This document shows, one piece after another, positions 9,096-20,121 of a DNA stretch of 64,000 nt. Below the pieces are notes generated by a model. That model did no database searches, was not told the origin of the DNA, and worked only from the letters and a program-made list of their open reading frames with translations. The position numbers were made by a program, and so were the translations under genes. The number at the start of each line of letters is the position of its first letter. Position 1 is the first letter of the stretch. This stretch comes from Ligilactobacillus sp. WC1T17 (GTDB taxonomy: Bacteria; Bacillota; Bacilli; Lactobacillales; Lactobacillaceae): positions 62,001 to 126,000 of the forward strand of contig FOCC01000002.1 in the NCBI GenBank assembly GCA_900110005.1, written 5' to 3'.

Positions 9096-9614
9096 TTAGT
9101 ATTCAAGCAAAGCTAAAGTATCGTAATTCTTAAGTTTATCACGACCATGCAAATCCTTTAATTCGATGATAAAGGCACAGCCGACAACTTCGCCGCCTAA
9201 TTGTTGCACTAAATCAATCGTGGCACCAATTGTACCACCAGTAGCCAATAAATCATCAACAACTAAAACTTTTTGACCAGGCCTAATCGCATCCTTGTGC
9301 ATGTAAAGAGCTGAAGTACCATATTCCAAAGTATATTCAGCTTTAACTGTTTCCCGTGGAAGCTTGCCTGCTTTACGTGCAGGTGCAAAACCAACTCCAA
9401 GTTCAGAAGCAACCGGGCAGCCTACAATAAAGCCGCGAGCTTCAGGACAAACAACCATTTCTACGCCTTTATCCTTAGCAAATTGCACAATGCGATCTGT
9501 TGCTTGACGGTATGCTTGACCGTCAGCCATCAAAGGTGTTACATCACGAAACATAATTCCTTTTTCAGGATAATCAGGGATAGTAGCAATATAGTTGTTT
9601 AAATCTAATGCCAT
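9096..9614 (-). CDS. apt: Adenine phosphoribosyltransferase
   Basis: 172 residues, exactly the usual length when started at ATG 9614, which follows AAGGAAG. The longer open frame upstream is not needed. The enzyme salvages adenine to AMP using PRPP. The PRPP-binding loop is [13 protein letters not shown]. It follows recJ on the same strand, as in B. subtilis recJ-apt, and may be co-transcribed with it. Confidence 0.95.
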   Translation of the reverse strand: MALDLNNYIATIPDYPEKGIMFRDVTPLMADGQAYRQATDRIVQFAKDKGVEMVVCPEARGFIVGCPVASELGVGFAPARKAGKLPRETVKAEYTLEYGTSALYMHKDAIRPGQKVLVVDDLLATGGTIGATIDLVQQLGGEVVGCAFIIELKDLHGRDKLKNYDTLALLEY

Positions 9615-9642
9615 TAGTAAATTCTTCCTTTCATCTTCACGG

Positions 9643-11955
9643 CTAATGCTTAATATATTCCAACAGCCAAGTTTTAAGCTCTTCATCTGACTTAGCCGCA
9701 AGCATCTGCCGCATTTCTAATTGCTGCTTTTTTAGGCAGTAAATTCTTGTATCTTCTAATTTATGCGCAGGTGCCGTGGCAACTCCGCTTAAAGACCCAT
9801 TATCCATTTTAACAAATCCTGCTTCAAAAAACACCTGCAAGATGAAAATCAACCAATTTTTTTCAATTTGCAGTTTAACTGTCAATTCGTCCAGCAATTT
9901 TTGGTATGGATATGCCTTTAAATTTATTACCGCCCGATAAACTTTAGCAAAGATTTGCCGATTTGGCAAGTGATAACTACCAAAAGACTGTTTATGATAA
10001 AACATGACGGTATATTGCTCAGCGGTAATCCGGTCAAAACATAGCTTCAATTGAGCCTTGGTAATTGGGCCATCAACCAACACTGCTTCTTTTACCGTTT
10101 GGGCTGGTAAATTACGGCTAACCAAAACGCTTTGCCCTGCTATATAAGGCTTTAACTGATAGAAATATTCTTTGGTGAAAAAAACATATGTCGCTTTAGT
10201 TTGAAACATACTTTTTTTCAAACTTTCCGGCCGCATAATCGTCAGGCTTGGCACCGCCGTCTGATTTATTTTAAGGTCTTCAATGATGATCTGCGCATAT
10301 TCTTTTTCCTGCCAAATATTAATACTCAAAGAACCGATAAATTCTACTTGGCCCACTTGTTTAAGTACCATTTCAATATCTTGATCTAATCCAAAATCTA
10401 AGGCGTTAATTGTTTCTTGACCATCTAATGTCGTCAAACCAAGCCGCAAGTGGCTTCCATCCCCGATAGCTTTACCGTCTACTACAGTATAGTCCTTGAA
10501 AGCAAAGATTGGCTTAGGATTTTTTAGGCCGAAAGGTTTTAAGATATCAAAACTTTTAATAAATTCCGGTGTAATATCTTTTAAAGAAATGACTGCATCG
10601 ACTAATTTAGCTGTTTTTGGTGCTTGAGACAAATTCTGCTTTTGGGCTTCTTTAGCTAAAGCTTCTTCAAATGAAGCCATATTTTCCGCTTTTAACGTTA
10701 GCCCGCAGGCCATATGGTGACCCCCAAAATTTTCCAGCAAATCGCGGTGCGGGTCAATGGCTGCAAACAGGTTAAAAGCTTCAATTGAGCGGCCTGAGCC
10801 CTTAAGCAAACCCTCATCAGTCCTGGTTAATAAAATGGTTGGCTTGCCGGTATTTTCCATGACCCGGTTGGCCGCAATACCTAATACACCTAAATGCCAA
10901 TTATCGTGATAAATAACATTGACAGGTTTTTGATTGTCCTGGGCCATTTCTAAAGCTTGCTTACTAATAGTATCGACCAATTTCTTGCGTTCTTCATTGG
11001 TATCTTTAATCTTTTCAGCAATTGTCTGCGCTTGTGACTCATCAAGTGTTGTTAACAGTTCTACGGCACAACTAGCATCATCTAAACGGCCAATCGCATT
11101 TAAATTAGGTGCAATCACAAAACCAACTTTTTCTTCATCAATTTGGTCAAGCTCTAAATTGCAGCTTTGACATAAAGCCAGCAAACCTAAACGCGACGTA
11201 TGCCGCAGCTGCTCTAGTCCATATTTGACTAAAACCCGATTCTCATCCACCAAAGGCATCACATCAGCAATCGCACCCAATGCGCATAAATCAAGCGCAT
11301 CCTGCGGTACTTCTTCCAAGAGGGCCGTTACCGTTTTAAAAGCCACCCCAGCACCGGATAAGCCGCTAAAAGGATAAGGTCCATCACCGCCCGCCAGTTG
11401 CGGGTGGATAATCGCGTAAGCATCAGGCAATTGCTCCGGTAATTCATGGTGGTCGGTAATAACTACATCAACACCCTGCTTAGCAGCCAAAGCGACTGCT
11501 TCAGCCCCGGAAACGCCATTATCAACCGTCACAATCAATTGTGTTCCCTGATCTATCAGCTGCTGGTATACAGCTTTATTAGGGCCATAGCCGTCTTTAA
11601 AGCGGTTGGGAATATAATAATCGCAATCTGCTCCTAAATCGCTTAAAGCCTCATACATAATGGCCGTACTGGTAATACCGTCGACATCGTAATCACCATA
11701 AATCGTAATCTTCTGCCCTTCCATAATTGCTTGTTGAATACGGTCAACCCCTTTTTGCATATCATGCATCAAAAAAGGGTTGTGCAAGTCTTCTGGACTA
11801 GGGGTTAAAAAAGCTTCCACTGCAACTGGATCTTGATAGCCGCGATTGATTAACAATTGGGCTAGTAACGGGGAAAGATGGCATTGTTTTGCCAGCATTT
11901 GGCTTTTAGCTTGGTCTGATGTACTTTTTTCCCAGCGATATTTTGTTAAAGTCAC
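9643..11955 (-). CDS. recJ: Single-stranded-DNA-specific 5'-3' exonuclease RecJ
   Basis: 770 residues, the long Firmicutes form. The DHH phosphoesterase motifs are visible: [21 protein letters not shown] and [10 protein letters not shown] in the N-terminal half, and GGHHMACG in the DHHA1 domain. An OB-like region and a long C-terminal extension follow. RecJ resects single-stranded DNA in recombination and mismatch repair. The start overlaps the LapA-like gene by 4 bp (ATGA), so the two are translationally coupled. Confidence 0.94.
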   Translation of the reverse strand: MTLTKYRWEKSTSDQAKSQMLAKQCHLSPLLAQLLINRGYQDPVAVEAFLTPSPEDLHNPFLMHDMQKGVDRIQQAIMEGQKITIYGDYDVDGITSTAIMYEALSDLGADCDYYIPNRFKDGYGPNKAVYQQLIDQGTQLIVTVDNGVSGAEAVALAAKQGVDVVITDHHELPEQLPDAYAIIHPQLAGGDGPYPFSGLSGAGVAFKTVTALLEEVPQDALDLCALGAIADVMPLVDENRVLVKYGLEQLRHTSRLGLLALCQSCNLELDQIDEEKVGFVIAPNLNAIGRLDDASCAVELLTTLDESQAQTIAEKIKDTNEERKKLVDTISKQALEMAQDNQKPVNVIYHDNWHLGVLGIAANRVMENTGKPTILLTRTDEGLLKGSGRSIEAFNLFAAIDPHRDLLENFGGHHMACGLTLKAENMASFEEALAKEAQKQNLSQAPKTAKLVDAVISLKDITPEFIKSFDILKPFGLKNPKPIFAFKDYTVVDGKAIGDGSHLRLGLTTLDGQETINALDFGLDQDIEMVLKQVGQVEFIGSLSINIWQEKEYAQIIIEDLKINQTAVPSLTIMRPESLKKSMFQTKATYVFFTKEYFYQLKPYIAGQSVLVSRNLPAQTVKEAVLVDGPITKAQLKLCFDRITAEQYTVMFYHKQSFGSYHLPNRQIFAKVYRAVINLKAYPYQKLLDELTVKLQIEKNWLIFILQVFFEAGFVKMDNGSLSGVATAPAHKLEDTRIYCLKKQQLEMRQMLAAKSDEELKTWLLEYIKH

Positions 11956-12239
11956 TTTTCATTTTCCTCACTTTTGGTGTCAGGTTCAACTTGCTTTTTT
12001 AAATCAGCCTTGCTCTTTAATGATGAAATTTCTTTTTGCTGTTCTCTAACTGTTTGATAGGAAACAATTACAGCCACCACAGCGCCTAATAAAAAGGCCA
12101 GCACTAAAACAATCACCAACGGCATTGTTACTTTGGTTACACCAAAATTGATAGTGGTTTTTTGCACATTGAGCCAGGCAAAGATGACCACTAATAACAC
12201 GATTAAAGTACTGATAATCAAGCGTCCCTGCTTTTTCAA
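11952..12239 (-). CDS. LapA-like (DUF1049) two-helix membrane protein
   Basis: 95 residues with two transmembrane helices (about 8-24 and 40-60) separated by a short loop, then a charged coiled-coil tail rich in Lys and Glu. This is the layout of the LapA/DUF1049 family; E. coli LapA helps lipopolysaccharide assembly, but the role in Gram-positives is unknown. The start is TTG at 12239 after GGGGATG. The stop overlaps recJ by 4 bp. Confidence 0.75.
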   Translation of the reverse strand: MKKQGRLIISTLIVLLVVIFAWLNVQKTTINFGVTKVTMPLVIVLVLAFLLGAVVAVIVSYQTVREQQKEISSLKSKADLKKQVEPDTKSEENEK

Positions 12240-12256
12240 AAAAACATCCCCTACTA

Positions 12257-13069
12257 TTATTTTTTATTAAAGATACTTCCCGCTAAATAATCGCCTAAAT
12301 ATGGGCACATCTGGTAAAGATGGTGCGCCACTTCCATGTATCCTGGCAAATTTAATTCTCTTTTAGCGGTACCGATCGTTTTGACGACTTTTTTAGCTAC
12401 AATCTCTGGATTCAAAGCCATATTACTGATTGATTCTAAATATTTGCCTGATTCATCAGCGATATTGAAGAAATCAGTCCGTACAGGTCCGGGGTTAACG
12501 GTTAAAACACTGATTCCTAAAGGCTTTAATTCTAATCTTAAAGCATTAGAATAACCTAAAACCGCAAATTTGGTAGCTGAGTACACTGAAGATTTAGGTG
12601 TGGCCATTTTGCCGGCCATCGAGGCAATATTAATAATTGCTCCCCGCTTGCGTTCAGCCATGTGTAAAGCCGTATATTTGGTCATATATATTAAGCCTAA
12701 AACATTGACTCTAAACATTCTTTCCGCAATTGTCATGTCAAAATCCAGCGCCTTTTCCATCAAGCCAAAACCAGCATCATTAACCAAAACATCAATTGGT
12801 CCAATTGTCGCTTCAACTTTTTCGACTAATTTCTCAATTTGGTTAGGCACTGAAACATCAACCGCAAACGCATAAGCTTCTTGGTGCGAAATCTTCCGGC
12901 AAATAGCTGCCACCTCTTCTAAGCGGTCCAGCCGTCTGGCACAGCAAACTACAATGGCACCTTTTTTAGCTAATTCATAGGCGATTTGTTCACCCATACC
13001 CGATGAAGCCCCTGTTATCAACGCTACTTTACCAGTTAAATTTTTTAATTGTTGGTACCCTTTAGTCAT
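12257..13069 (-). CDS. Short-chain dehydrogenase/reductase (YqjQ-like)
   Basis: 270 residues from ATG at 13069, preceded by AAGGTGATAGTA. The Rossmann motif TGASSGMG is at residues 20-27, the NNAG motif appears as NDAG, and the catalytic YSATK is present. Substrate unknown. It overlaps rnz by 8 bp; in B. subtilis the SDR gene yqjQ also lies close to rnz (yqjK), which supports a conserved pairing. Upstream in-frame codons in the longer reading lie inside rnz and are unlikely to be used. Confidence 0.85.
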   Translation of the reverse strand: MTKGYQQLKNLTGKVALITGASSGMGEQIAYELAKKGAIVVCCARRLDRLEEVAAICRKISHQEAYAFAVDVSVPNQIEKLVEKVEATIGPIDVLVNDAGFGLMEKALDFDMTIAERMFRVNVLGLIYMTKYTALHMAERKRGAIINIASMAGKMATPKSSVYSATKFAVLGYSNALRLELKPLGISVLTVNPGPVRTDFFNIADESGKYLESISNMALNPEIVAKKVVKTIGTAKRELNLPGYMEVAHHLYQMCPYLGDYLAGSIFNKK

Positions 13070-14012
13070 TACTATCACCTTTCTTAAAAGGAATCTCATA
13101 TGTGTCAAAATCTTTAACAATGCGGCAATTATCAAAAACAGCCCTGGCATCTTTTTCTAATTGATGCAAACTAGGTCCAATGTAACGAGCAGAAATATGG
13201 TTTAACAGCAATTTTTTAACCTGTGCTTTTTGCGCCACTTTAGCTGCTTGGATACACGTTGAATGATAATAATTACGGGCTAACCGTGCATCTTTCTTGC
13301 CAAAAGTGCATTCATGCACTAAAACATCGGCATTTTTCGCTAAATCTAAGATGGACGGTGTTTGTCTGGTATCACCTAAAATGGCGATGGTTCTTCCTGG
13401 CTGGGGTGCTCCTAGATAATCTTTGCCGTCTAAGACACGTCCATCAGGTAAGGTGACTTGTTTTCCAGCCTTTAGTTGACCATAAAGCGGTCCTTCCGGC
13501 ACTTGTTCCTGTCGCAATTTAGCAATCAAAAGTTCACCTTGATGATCTTTTTCTTCAATACGATAACCGAAGCATTGGATTTTATGGTCCAAAAAACGGC
13601 AGGTTACTTTGAATTTATTATCTTCAAAAACCAAGCCTTCTTTAGTTAGTTCAACAAAATGCAATGGATATGATAATTTCGTTTGTGAAGCCTTCAAACT
13701 GGCCTTCACAAAATCAGCCACCCCTTTAGGACCATATACCGTTAAAGCCCGATTTTCTTCACCGCTTTGAAAGGAGCGGCTACTTAAAAAGCCAGGTAAG
13801 CCAAATAAATGATCTCCATGCAAATGGGTGATAAAAACTTTATCAACTTTGCGGGGACGGATATTCGTCCGTAAAATTTGGTGCTGCGTGCCTTCACCAC
13901 AATCAAACATCCAAACTGAATTGTTTTCATCCAGCAGTTTCAAGACCAATGATGAAACATTTCTAAATTTAGACGGCGAGCCCGCTCCTGTACCTAAAAA
14001 TTCAATTTCCAT
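13062..14012 (-). CDS. rnz: Ribonuclease Z, tRNA 3' endonuclease
   Basis: 316 residues. It cleaves pre-tRNA 3' trailers, mainly for tRNAs without an encoded CCA. It is a metallo-beta-lactamase fold protein: [12 protein letters not shown] at the N-terminus, the metal motif [30 protein letters not shown] and the C-terminal LLNHISARY. All key ligands are present. Confidence 0.95.
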   Translation of the reverse strand: MEIEFLGTGAGSPSKFRNVSSLVLKLLDENNSVWMFDCGEGTQHQILRTNIRPRKVDKVFITHLHGDHLFGLPGFLSSRSFQSGEENRALTVYGPKGVADFVKASLKASQTKLSYPLHFVELTKEGLVFEDNKFKVTCRFLDHKIQCFGYRIEEKDHQGELLIAKLRQEQVPEGPLYGQLKAGKQVTLPDGRVLDGKDYLGAPQPGRTIAILGDTRQTPSILDLAKNADVLVHECTFGKKDARLARNYYHSTCIQAAKVAQKAQVKKLLLNHISARYIGPSLHQLEKDARAVFDNCRIVKDFDTYEIPFKKGDSND

Positions 14013-14155
14013 GTAAATCCAACCTATTCTATATAATATGGGGTTAAGAAAGTTTCATCCCTCAAAACCTCTGACTAACTTATTTTATCATCAAATGTCT
14101 TAAAAACAAACTAAATCACCTAACGCTTTTTTGGTAAAATAAAAGAGGTGATTTT

Positions 14156-14419
14156 ATGGAAATTCAAGATTTTTTACAAATTACGGCTGATTTCAAGCCC
14201 GATTTACCTCTATATCTCAAAGATAAACCGCTCGGCCTCCTGCGCCAAAATGAGTTGGGCCTGGTTTGTTTAACCACTAAAAAGCCTATGACATTAACTG
14301 AACTAACAGTTAAATTACGCCAATATTCTCCCAAAACTAAGCTTCTCTACTTTTTGCAAACCAAACCACGATACGTTTTTGGCATTACCATCAAAAACGA
14401 TAAACTCATTATTACATAA
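14156..14419 (+). CDS. Small hypothetical protein
   Basis: 87 residues, not recognised. It starts with ATG preceded by AGAGGTGATTTT and ends directly at a strong terminator, so it is very likely a real single-gene unit. It has no signal peptide or membrane segment; the composition is Leu- and Lys-rich. It is convergent with the acyltransferase gene. Confidence 0.7.
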   Translation: MEIQDFLQITADFKPDLPLYLKDKPLGLLRQNELGLVCLTTKKPMTLTELTVKLRQYSPKTKLLYFLQTKPRYVFGITIKNDKLIIT

Positions 14420-14420
14420 A

Positions 14421-14444
14421 AAGACGTCGCTAAAGCGACGTCTT
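14421..14444. terminator. Bidirectional terminator
   Basis: Perfect 10-bp stem AAGACGTCGC/GCGACGTCTT with a TAAA loop, then TTTTTT on the plus strand and AAAA on the other side. It separates the convergent 87-residue gene and the acyltransferase gene. Confidence 0.9.
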
Positions 14445-14447
14445 TTT

Positions 14448-16307
14448 TTAATCTTGTAAAATATGTTTAGCTGTAAAGGTACTGAAATGTTCTGCGCCTG
14501 TCGGGTTAGGATGAATATGATCTTCATAGAACCAATCAGCATGATTTTTACTGTAGTTGTACCAGTCAATCACCTTTAAGTTGTGATACTTCTTTTGATC
14601 ACGCTTTAAATCATTATTAACCTGATCTTGCCAGCTGCGTGTCGGTACGAACACATTAATCCAGTAAACCTGACGTTTGCTGCCCAAAATCTGCATAATC
14701 TGTGCCATTGTATCTTCATCGTAAGGGCCATTGGTACCCTCACTAATTAAAACCTTATCCGCCAATTTGCCTGCTTGAGCTAAACTGCTGAGTAAGGGAA
14801 TAATTTCAGCAACCTGCCGTCCTACTTTAGCATCAACATACATTTGCGGGAAAATAGCCTGAATTTTTGGTGCCGCATCAGCCATCACCGAATCGCCCAC
14901 ACATGTTACTGCCAACGTTTGCGCCTTTTGCTGCTCAGCTGGTGTTAAAGCTGTCTGTGTTTTTTTGGGCTGGCTATTAGCAGGATTTGTAGAGGCTTGT
15001 TTAGCAGCCTTATTATTCTTGGCAATCTGCTTTTTATTTTTAGCGATTTGTTTAGCTAATTGTTGTGAACTATCAACTTTTGACGATTCCATCTGGGATG
15101 ATGGCGCAAGCAAACCCACGACACCTGTAACAAAAATGGCTAAAAAGACTGCCACCCAAACTCTCTTCCAGCCATAAACGGAATCCTTTTTGATAATTTC
15201 CCTGATAAAATCAAAAGGATGCCGATAGTCAAAATGCTGCAAAGGCCTTTCCAAATAACGGTAAGATAATTCACTAATGACCAAAATAATAGTCACCTCA
15301 ATCAAACCATTGAGCACTGGATGATCGCCGATGCTGTGAACCTTATTTTCATAAAAAATCATTACAGGGTATTGATATAAATAAATCCCATAACTTCTCG
15401 TTCCAATCCAATGGAACAACGGGTTGGTAAAAATAGCATTCATGTCAGCACCAGGATGGACTACTGTAGCTACCAAAATCACCGCTGCCAACGTTAAAAA
15501 AAACATCCCGCCACGATAAACCAGCCCATTTTGGCCGATCATTTTCATAAACATCAAAATAATCGCCAAAAAAGCGCCTAGTCCAATGACATCTAACACC
15601 AGGCGTGGTTTAGCCGGCAAAGTTCGCTTCAAAGCAGCACTAGGCCATACAAAGGCTAAACAAGCTCCCATTAAGATGGCAAACATCCGCGTATCGGTTC
15701 CATAATAAACCCGTGATGGATCTAATTGAGGTTGATATAAAAAAACCATTTCTAAGGCTGAAAATAAAATCAGTCCCAAAATTAAATCAACAATCGGCTG
15801 CCGGTGCTTAATCACTTTAAGCAAAATTAAAACTAAGAGCGGCCACACAAGGTAGAACTGCCCTTCGATTGACAACGACCACAAATGGGTAAAAGGCGAT
15901 TGGTTGCCAAATTTATCAAAATATGATTCATGGTGAAAAACCTGATACCAATTATAGACATAAAGCATATTTGCTGCCACAACTTGTTTGAGATTTTTAA
16001 TAAATCCAGGAACAAGCAAAGTAACATAAGCACTAACGCCTAAAAGAGCAGCTAATAATCCAGGATATAACCGTTTCATTCGGCGCACATAAAATCCCAC
16101 AACATCAATGGTGCCGTTTTGCTGATATTCCATCAACAATAGATCAGTGATTAAATAACCTGAAACCACAAAAAAAATCGGTACACCTAAAAAGCCGCCT
16201 TGAAATTTAAAGGGGGCTAAATGGTATAAAATAACGGCAATCACAGCTATAGCCCTCAAACCATCTAAGCCTGAAATATATCTGCTTTTTTTAATTCTCT
16301 TCCCCAC
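14448..16307 (-). CDS. Membrane acyltransferase with C-terminal SGNH domain (OatA-like)
   Basis: 619 residues. The N-terminal part (about 1-400) is an acyltransferase-3 domain with some ten membrane helices and the motif YISGLDGLRAIAVIAVILYHL. A Lys/Asn/Ala/Gln-rich linker follows (about 425-460). The C-terminal part is an extracellular SGNH hydrolase/transferase: CVGDSVMADA, then GTNGPYDE, and the catalytic DHIHPN. This architecture is that of peptidoglycan O-acetyltransferase OatA, which gives lysozyme resistance, but related proteins acetylate other wall polymers. The start is GTG at 16307 after AAGGTGAG. obg lies 16 bp upstream. Confidence 0.88.
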   Translation of the reverse strand: MGKRIKKSRYISGLDGLRAIAVIAVILYHLAPFKFQGGFLGVPIFFVVSGYLITDLLLMEYQQNGTIDVVGFYVRRMKRLYPGLLAALLGVSAYVTLLVPGFIKNLKQVVAANMLYVYNWYQVFHHESYFDKFGNQSPFTHLWSLSIEGQFYLVWPLLVLILLKVIKHRQPIVDLILGLILFSALEMVFLYQPQLDPSRVYYGTDTRMFAILMGACLAFVWPSAALKRTLPAKPRLVLDVIGLGAFLAIILMFMKMIGQNGLVYRGGMFFLTLAAVILVATVVHPGADMNAIFTNPLFHWIGTRSYGIYLYQYPVMIFYENKVHSIGDHPVLNGLIEVTIILVISELSYRYLERPLQHFDYRHPFDFIREIIKKDSVYGWKRVWVAVFLAIFVTGVVGLLAPSSQMESSKVDSSQQLAKQIAKNKKQIAKNNKAAKQASTNPANSQPKKTQTALTPAEQQKAQTLAVTCVGDSVMADAAPKIQAIFPQMYVDAKVGRQVAEIIPLLSSLAQAGKLADKVLISEGTNGPYDEDTMAQIMQILGSKRQVYWINVFVPTRSWQDQVNNDLKRDQKKYHNLKVIDWYNYSKNHADWFYEDHIHPNPTGAEHFSTFTAKHILQD

Positions 16308-16323
16308 AATAGCTCACCTTAAA

Positions 16324-17631
16324 TTATTCCACAAATTCAAATGCAAAGTCTTTAATTTTTACCATGTCGCCGCTCTTGGCACCACGGCGCCGCAATTCTT
16401 CATCGACGCCCATTCCACGTAATTGACGCGCAAACCGCATCATGCTTTCATCGTGGTCAAGGTTGGTCATCTTGAAGAGTTTCTCTAATTTTTCACCTGA
16501 CAAAATCCAAACAGCATCGGAATCACGAGTCAAAGTAAACGGCTTTTCATCTTCAGCTGCAAAAGTATATTCAGCTTTCTTAGCAGCTTCAGCCTGGTCA
16601 TCTAAAGTCTCAAAGGCCGGCGCTTGAGCTAAAACATCGGCTGTCCGAAGCATCAAGGCCTCCAAGCCTTGGTGCGTAACAGCTGAAATTCCCATCACTT
16701 CCGGAACTTCAGCTAAAGTATCATCATTTTGCAATTTTGCCTTGAATTTTTCCAAATTTTCCTTGGAATCAGGCATATCCATCTTGGAAGCAACCACAAT
16801 TTGCGGTCTTTCTAAAAGCCTAGGATCGTAAATTTTTAGTTCAGCGTTGATTTTTTGATAATCTTTAAAAGGATCACGTCCTTCCATCCCTGACATATCA
16901 ATCAAATGCAAAATAACTCTTGTCCGCTCAACGTGCCGCAAGAATTGGATACCCAACCCAACACCTTGAGAAGCTCCTTCGATCAAGCCGGGCAAATCAG
17001 CCATCACAAAATCACGTCCGTCATCTAACCGAACCATCCCAAGATTTGGCACCAAAGTCGTAAAGTGGTAGTCGGCAATCTTAGGTTTTGCACTCGTTAC
17101 AGCTGACAAAAGCGTTGATTTGCCAACAGATGGGAAACCAACTAAACCAACATCCGCCAAAACCTTCAATTCTAGGCTAATTGTCCGTTCAACTCCCGGT
17201 TCACCATTTTCTGCAATTTCAGGTGCCGGATTCTTAGCTGAAGCAAAGTGGATATTTCCACGACCGCCACGGCCACCTTTAGCTACGACCAATTCTTGAC
17301 CTTGTGTTACTAAATCGCCTAAGACTTCACCCGTTTCCACATCCGTAACGGTTGTCCCTTGGGGAACAGCGATGTAAGTATCTTGTGCTCCGCGGCCGTA
17401 CATACCTTTAATCATCCCATTTCCGCCGGACTTAGCTTTAAAAATACGATGGAAACGAAAATCCATCAATGTTCTTAGGCCTTCATCAACCTTTAAAATG
17501 ATACTGCCGCCACGGCCACCATCGCCACCCGCCGGTCCGCCATTTGGAACATATTTTTCACGCCTGAAGGCCACGGCACCATCGCCGCCCTTACCAGCTT
17601 TAACTTGAATTTTAACTTGATCTACAAACAT
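16324..17631 (-). CDS. obg: GTPase Obg/CgtA, ribosome assembly factor
   Basis: 435 residues with the three Obg domains: the glycine-rich OBG fold (repeated GGxGG stretches, residues about 1-158), the G domain with [11 protein letters not shown] and DLPGLIEGA, and the C-terminal OCT domain found in Gram-positives. It binds the large ribosomal subunit and links growth and stress. ATG at 17631 has AAGGATG upstream. Confidence 0.96.
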   Translation of the reverse strand: MFVDQVKIQVKAGKGGDGAVAFRREKYVPNGGPAGGDGGRGGSIILKVDEGLRTLMDFRFHRIFKAKSGGNGMIKGMYGRGAQDTYIAVPQGTTVTDVETGEVLGDLVTQGQELVVAKGGRGGRGNIHFASAKNPAPEIAENGEPGVERTISLELKVLADVGLVGFPSVGKSTLLSAVTSAKPKIADYHFTTLVPNLGMVRLDDGRDFVMADLPGLIEGASQGVGLGIQFLRHVERTRVILHLIDMSGMEGRDPFKDYQKINAELKIYDPRLLERPQIVVASKMDMPDSKENLEKFKAKLQNDDTLAEVPEVMGISAVTHQGLEALMLRTADVLAQAPAFETLDDQAEAAKKAEYTFAAEDEKPFTLTRDSDAVWILSGEKLEKLFKMTNLDHDESMMRFARQLRGMGVDEELRRRGAKSGDMVKIKDFAFEFVE

Positions 17632-17749
17632 TTATTTCATCCTTACTTTCATTTCTTGCTTACGAGCAGATCCTTAACTGTCTATTGGTTAATCACTAAC
17701 CACACCATGCTTTAATATAACAGTTTTCATGTCCTTGGTCAAAGCATTT

Positions 17750-19534
17750 TCAAGATTTTTCAGAATTTGCTAGACTGACTTTAATCAGCTGAGCGGTCTT
17801 TTCACTAATTCCCACCGCTTCCAGTTCAGTTACGCTGGCTTCAGCGATTTTTTTAAGTGAACCGAAATTTTTTAGCAATTTATTGCGCGTTTTAGGTCCA
17901 ACCCCTTTAATTTCATCTAGCCGTGAAGCTAACGAATTTTTACTATGAACCTGCCGGTGGAAGGTAATGGCAAAGCGGTGCACCTCATCTTGGATTCTTT
18001 GTAAAAGATAAAAGCCTTCGCTTTGCGGGTCAAGGCCAATTTTTTCACCCTTTTCATTCATTAAATCAGCCGTTTTATGGCGCTTATTTTTAACCATACC
18101 CGCAACCGGTATCTGCAAACCCAACTGATTACGCAAAACATCCAAACAGGCATCAATTTGAATTTGAGCCCCATCCATTAAAATAAGGTCCGGCAAAGGC
18201 TTTTTTTCTTTGAGCAGGCGGCTATAGCGCCGGTAGATAACCTCTCTTGTACTTTGCGCTTCATCAGCATGGGTGACTGATTTAATTTTATATTTGCGGT
18301 AGGAGTTTTTTTCAGGCCTGCCATCAATAAAACAAACCATAGCCGACACTAAATCTTCACCTTGTAAGTGCGAGTGATCAAATGCTTCAATGCGGTGGCC
18401 TGGCTTAATATTTAAAGCGGCTGTTATTTCGTTCATTGCTCCTACCGTTTTGCGATTATCCAGCTCTAATAAGCGGAATTTTTCTTCTAACACCAGCTTG
18501 GCATTATTTTCTGCCATCTCCATTAAGTCACGTTTTTGCCCCCGCTGAGGCGTTCTAACAGGCACTTGCAAGATCTCACTCAGAACTTGTCCGTCAATGC
18601 CTTTGGGAACAAGAATTTCTTTAGGCAATAAACGGTTTTTTTGGTTATAAAATTGCAAAATAAATGACGTTAATTCTTCACTAGGCAAATCAACACAAGG
18701 AAAAAGCCGCTTGACCCTCTTCATGAGACGCGCTTGCCTAATAAAGAAAATTTGAATGGAAATCCAGCCCTTATCCATATAAAAATTGAACAAGTCTCTA
18801 GGTGTATTGTCATTTGAAATAATCTTTTGTTTTTCAACCGTAACTTCGACATAATGAATCTGGTCTCTGATTTCAGCGGCCCTTTCAAATTCCAAATTTT
18901 CCGACGCCTGCAGCATTTTTTGCGTCAATTCTTTTTTTATGGTTGCAACATTGCCGTGCAAAAAAGATTTTATCTTACGGATATTTTTCTCATATGCGCT
19001 AACCGGTACTTCTTTAAAACAAGCCCCTAAGCACTGTCCCATATGATAATAAAGGCATGGCCTTTTTTGCTTTCCAGAACACCTCCGCAAAGGATATACC
19101 CGCCAAATCAGCTGCAGCGTTTCTTGGGCAGCGTACACATTAGGGTAAGGTCCAAAATACGTTCCACCATCATTTTTGATTTGGCTGACAATAAGTGTTT
19201 GTGGATCACGTTCATTGGTGATTTTGATATAAGGGTAGCCGGTCCCCTGTTTTAACTTGATATTATAATAAGGTTTATGTTTTTGAATTAAAGTAATTTC
19301 AAGCAAAAAAGCTTCTTTATCTGTAGACGTAATAATCGTCTCAAAATCACGGATTTCAGAAACTAATTTAGCTGTTTTACCGGTATGCGAACTTTTAAAA
19401 TACGACCGGACACGGTTTTTTAAATTTTTGGCTTTACCAACATAAATAATGTTAGCATTGAGGTCTTTCATCAAATAACAGCCCGGTTTATCCGGTAACA
19501 GTTTCAATTTATTTTCAATATGCTGTGTTGTCAT
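17750..19534 (-). CDS. uvrC: UvrABC excinuclease subunit C
   Basis: 594 residues. It makes both incisions in nucleotide excision repair. The N-terminal GIY-YIG domain has KPGCYLM and IIYVGKAKNLKNRVRSYF. A UvrBC coiled-coil (UVR) motif lies near residues 200-235, followed by the RNase H-like endonuclease half (EAFDHSHLQG, LILMDGAQIQ) and two helix-hairpin-helix motifs at the C-terminus (EIKGVGPKTRNKLL). ATG at 19534 is preferred over the GTG nine bases upstream, which lies within the likely ribosome binding site. Confidence 0.95.
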   Translation of the reverse strand: MTTQHIENKLKLLPDKPGCYLMKDLNANIIYVGKAKNLKNRVRSYFKSSHTGKTAKLVSEIRDFETIITSTDKEAFLLEITLIQKHKPYYNIKLKQGTGYPYIKITNERDPQTLIVSQIKNDGGTYFGPYPNVYAAQETLQLIWRVYPLRRCSGKQKRPCLYYHMGQCLGACFKEVPVSAYEKNIRKIKSFLHGNVATIKKELTQKMLQASENLEFERAAEIRDQIHYVEVTVEKQKIISNDNTPRDLFNFYMDKGWISIQIFFIRQARLMKRVKRLFPCVDLPSEELTSFILQFYNQKNRLLPKEILVPKGIDGQVLSEILQVPVRTPQRGQKRDLMEMAENNAKLVLEEKFRLLELDNRKTVGAMNEITAALNIKPGHRIEAFDHSHLQGEDLVSAMVCFIDGRPEKNSYRKYKIKSVTHADEAQSTREVIYRRYSRLLKEKKPLPDLILMDGAQIQIDACLDVLRNQLGLQIPVAGMVKNKRHKTADLMNEKGEKIGLDPQSEGFYLLQRIQDEVHRFAITFHRQVHSKNSLASRLDEIKGVGPKTRNKLLKNFGSLKKIAEASVTELEAVGISEKTAQLIKVSLANSEKS

Positions 19535-19668
19535 TTTTATCACTCATTTCATGCTTGATTATAACATGACTTCCTTTTTACAGCTTATAAATAAGTTTAC
19601 GTAAATTTAGACATTTTTAATTGCCTTTTATTAGATAAATTTGGTATGCTTGCCATAGAGGTGATTTT

Positions 19669-19797
19669 ATGGGACTTACAGTTAACCGCAAAACTGATTT
19701 AGACAAGCTTTTTGACCAATTTGCGACTATTGAACCGGAAAAAAAGCCTGCTGTCAAACCAAAAGAAACTGACAAAAAAGATAAACCTAAAAAATAA
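19669..19797 (+). CDS. 42-residue small protein, possibly SPJ_0845 family
   Basis: A short gene between uvrC and a terminator. ATG at 19669 follows AGAGGTGATTTT; the product begins MGLTVNRKTDLDKLFDQFAT and has a Lys/Pro/Asp-rich tail. The stop is inside the 5' arm of the terminator. The N-terminal pattern (MGLxxxRxxDLxxxFxxFA) resembles a short protein family of streptococci and lactobacilli that I recall as SPJ_0845; that identification is from memory and uncertain. Function unknown. Confidence 0.7.
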   Translation: MGLTVNRKTDLDKLFDQFATIEPEKKPAVKPKETDKKDKPKK

Positions 19798-19820
19798 AGG
19801 CTGGAAATTTTCCAGCCTTT
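19796..19820. terminator. Bidirectional terminator
   Basis: Stem AAAGGCTGGA/TCCAGCCTTT (19796-19820) followed by ATTTTTAT. It overlaps the stop codon of the 42-residue gene and also ends the convergent MazG-like gene. Confidence 0.85.
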
Positions 19821-19824
19821 ATTT

Positions 19825-20121
19825 TTATAATCCCGTAAATCCGTTGGGATAGCGCTTATTTAAAGTTTCGATATTGGTTTTGGCAACATCATCAAAATCA
19901 ATATCAGCCCATTGTGCAATTTGCGATAAATACCACAAAACATCACCCATTTCATCAATGAGCTGATCTTTATCCAAATCCTTACCCATAAAAGTATAAT
20001 TTTGGATTAAATCGATCAATTGGCCACTTTCACCTGCTAAGCCTAAAGCACAATTAGTCAAAACCTGTTCATTTCCATACAAGGTCCGGTTCGCTTTATC
20101 TTGATACTCGTTGAATTCCAT
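19825..20121 (-). CDS. MazG-like nucleotide pyrophosphohydrolase domain protein
   Basis: 98 residues forming a single MazG-type all-helical domain. The metal-binding acidic motifs are GLAGESGQLIDL and DEMGDVLWYLSQIA. Such proteins hydrolyse non-canonical or excess NTPs; the substrate here is unknown. The start codon abuts the ysxC stop (1-bp overlap), so it is coupled to ysxC. Confidence 0.82.
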   Translation of the reverse strand: MEFNEYQDKANRTLYGNEQVLTNCALGLAGESGQLIDLIQNYTFMGKDLDKDQLIDEMGDVLWYLSQIAQWADIDFDDVAKTNIETLNKRYPNGFTGL

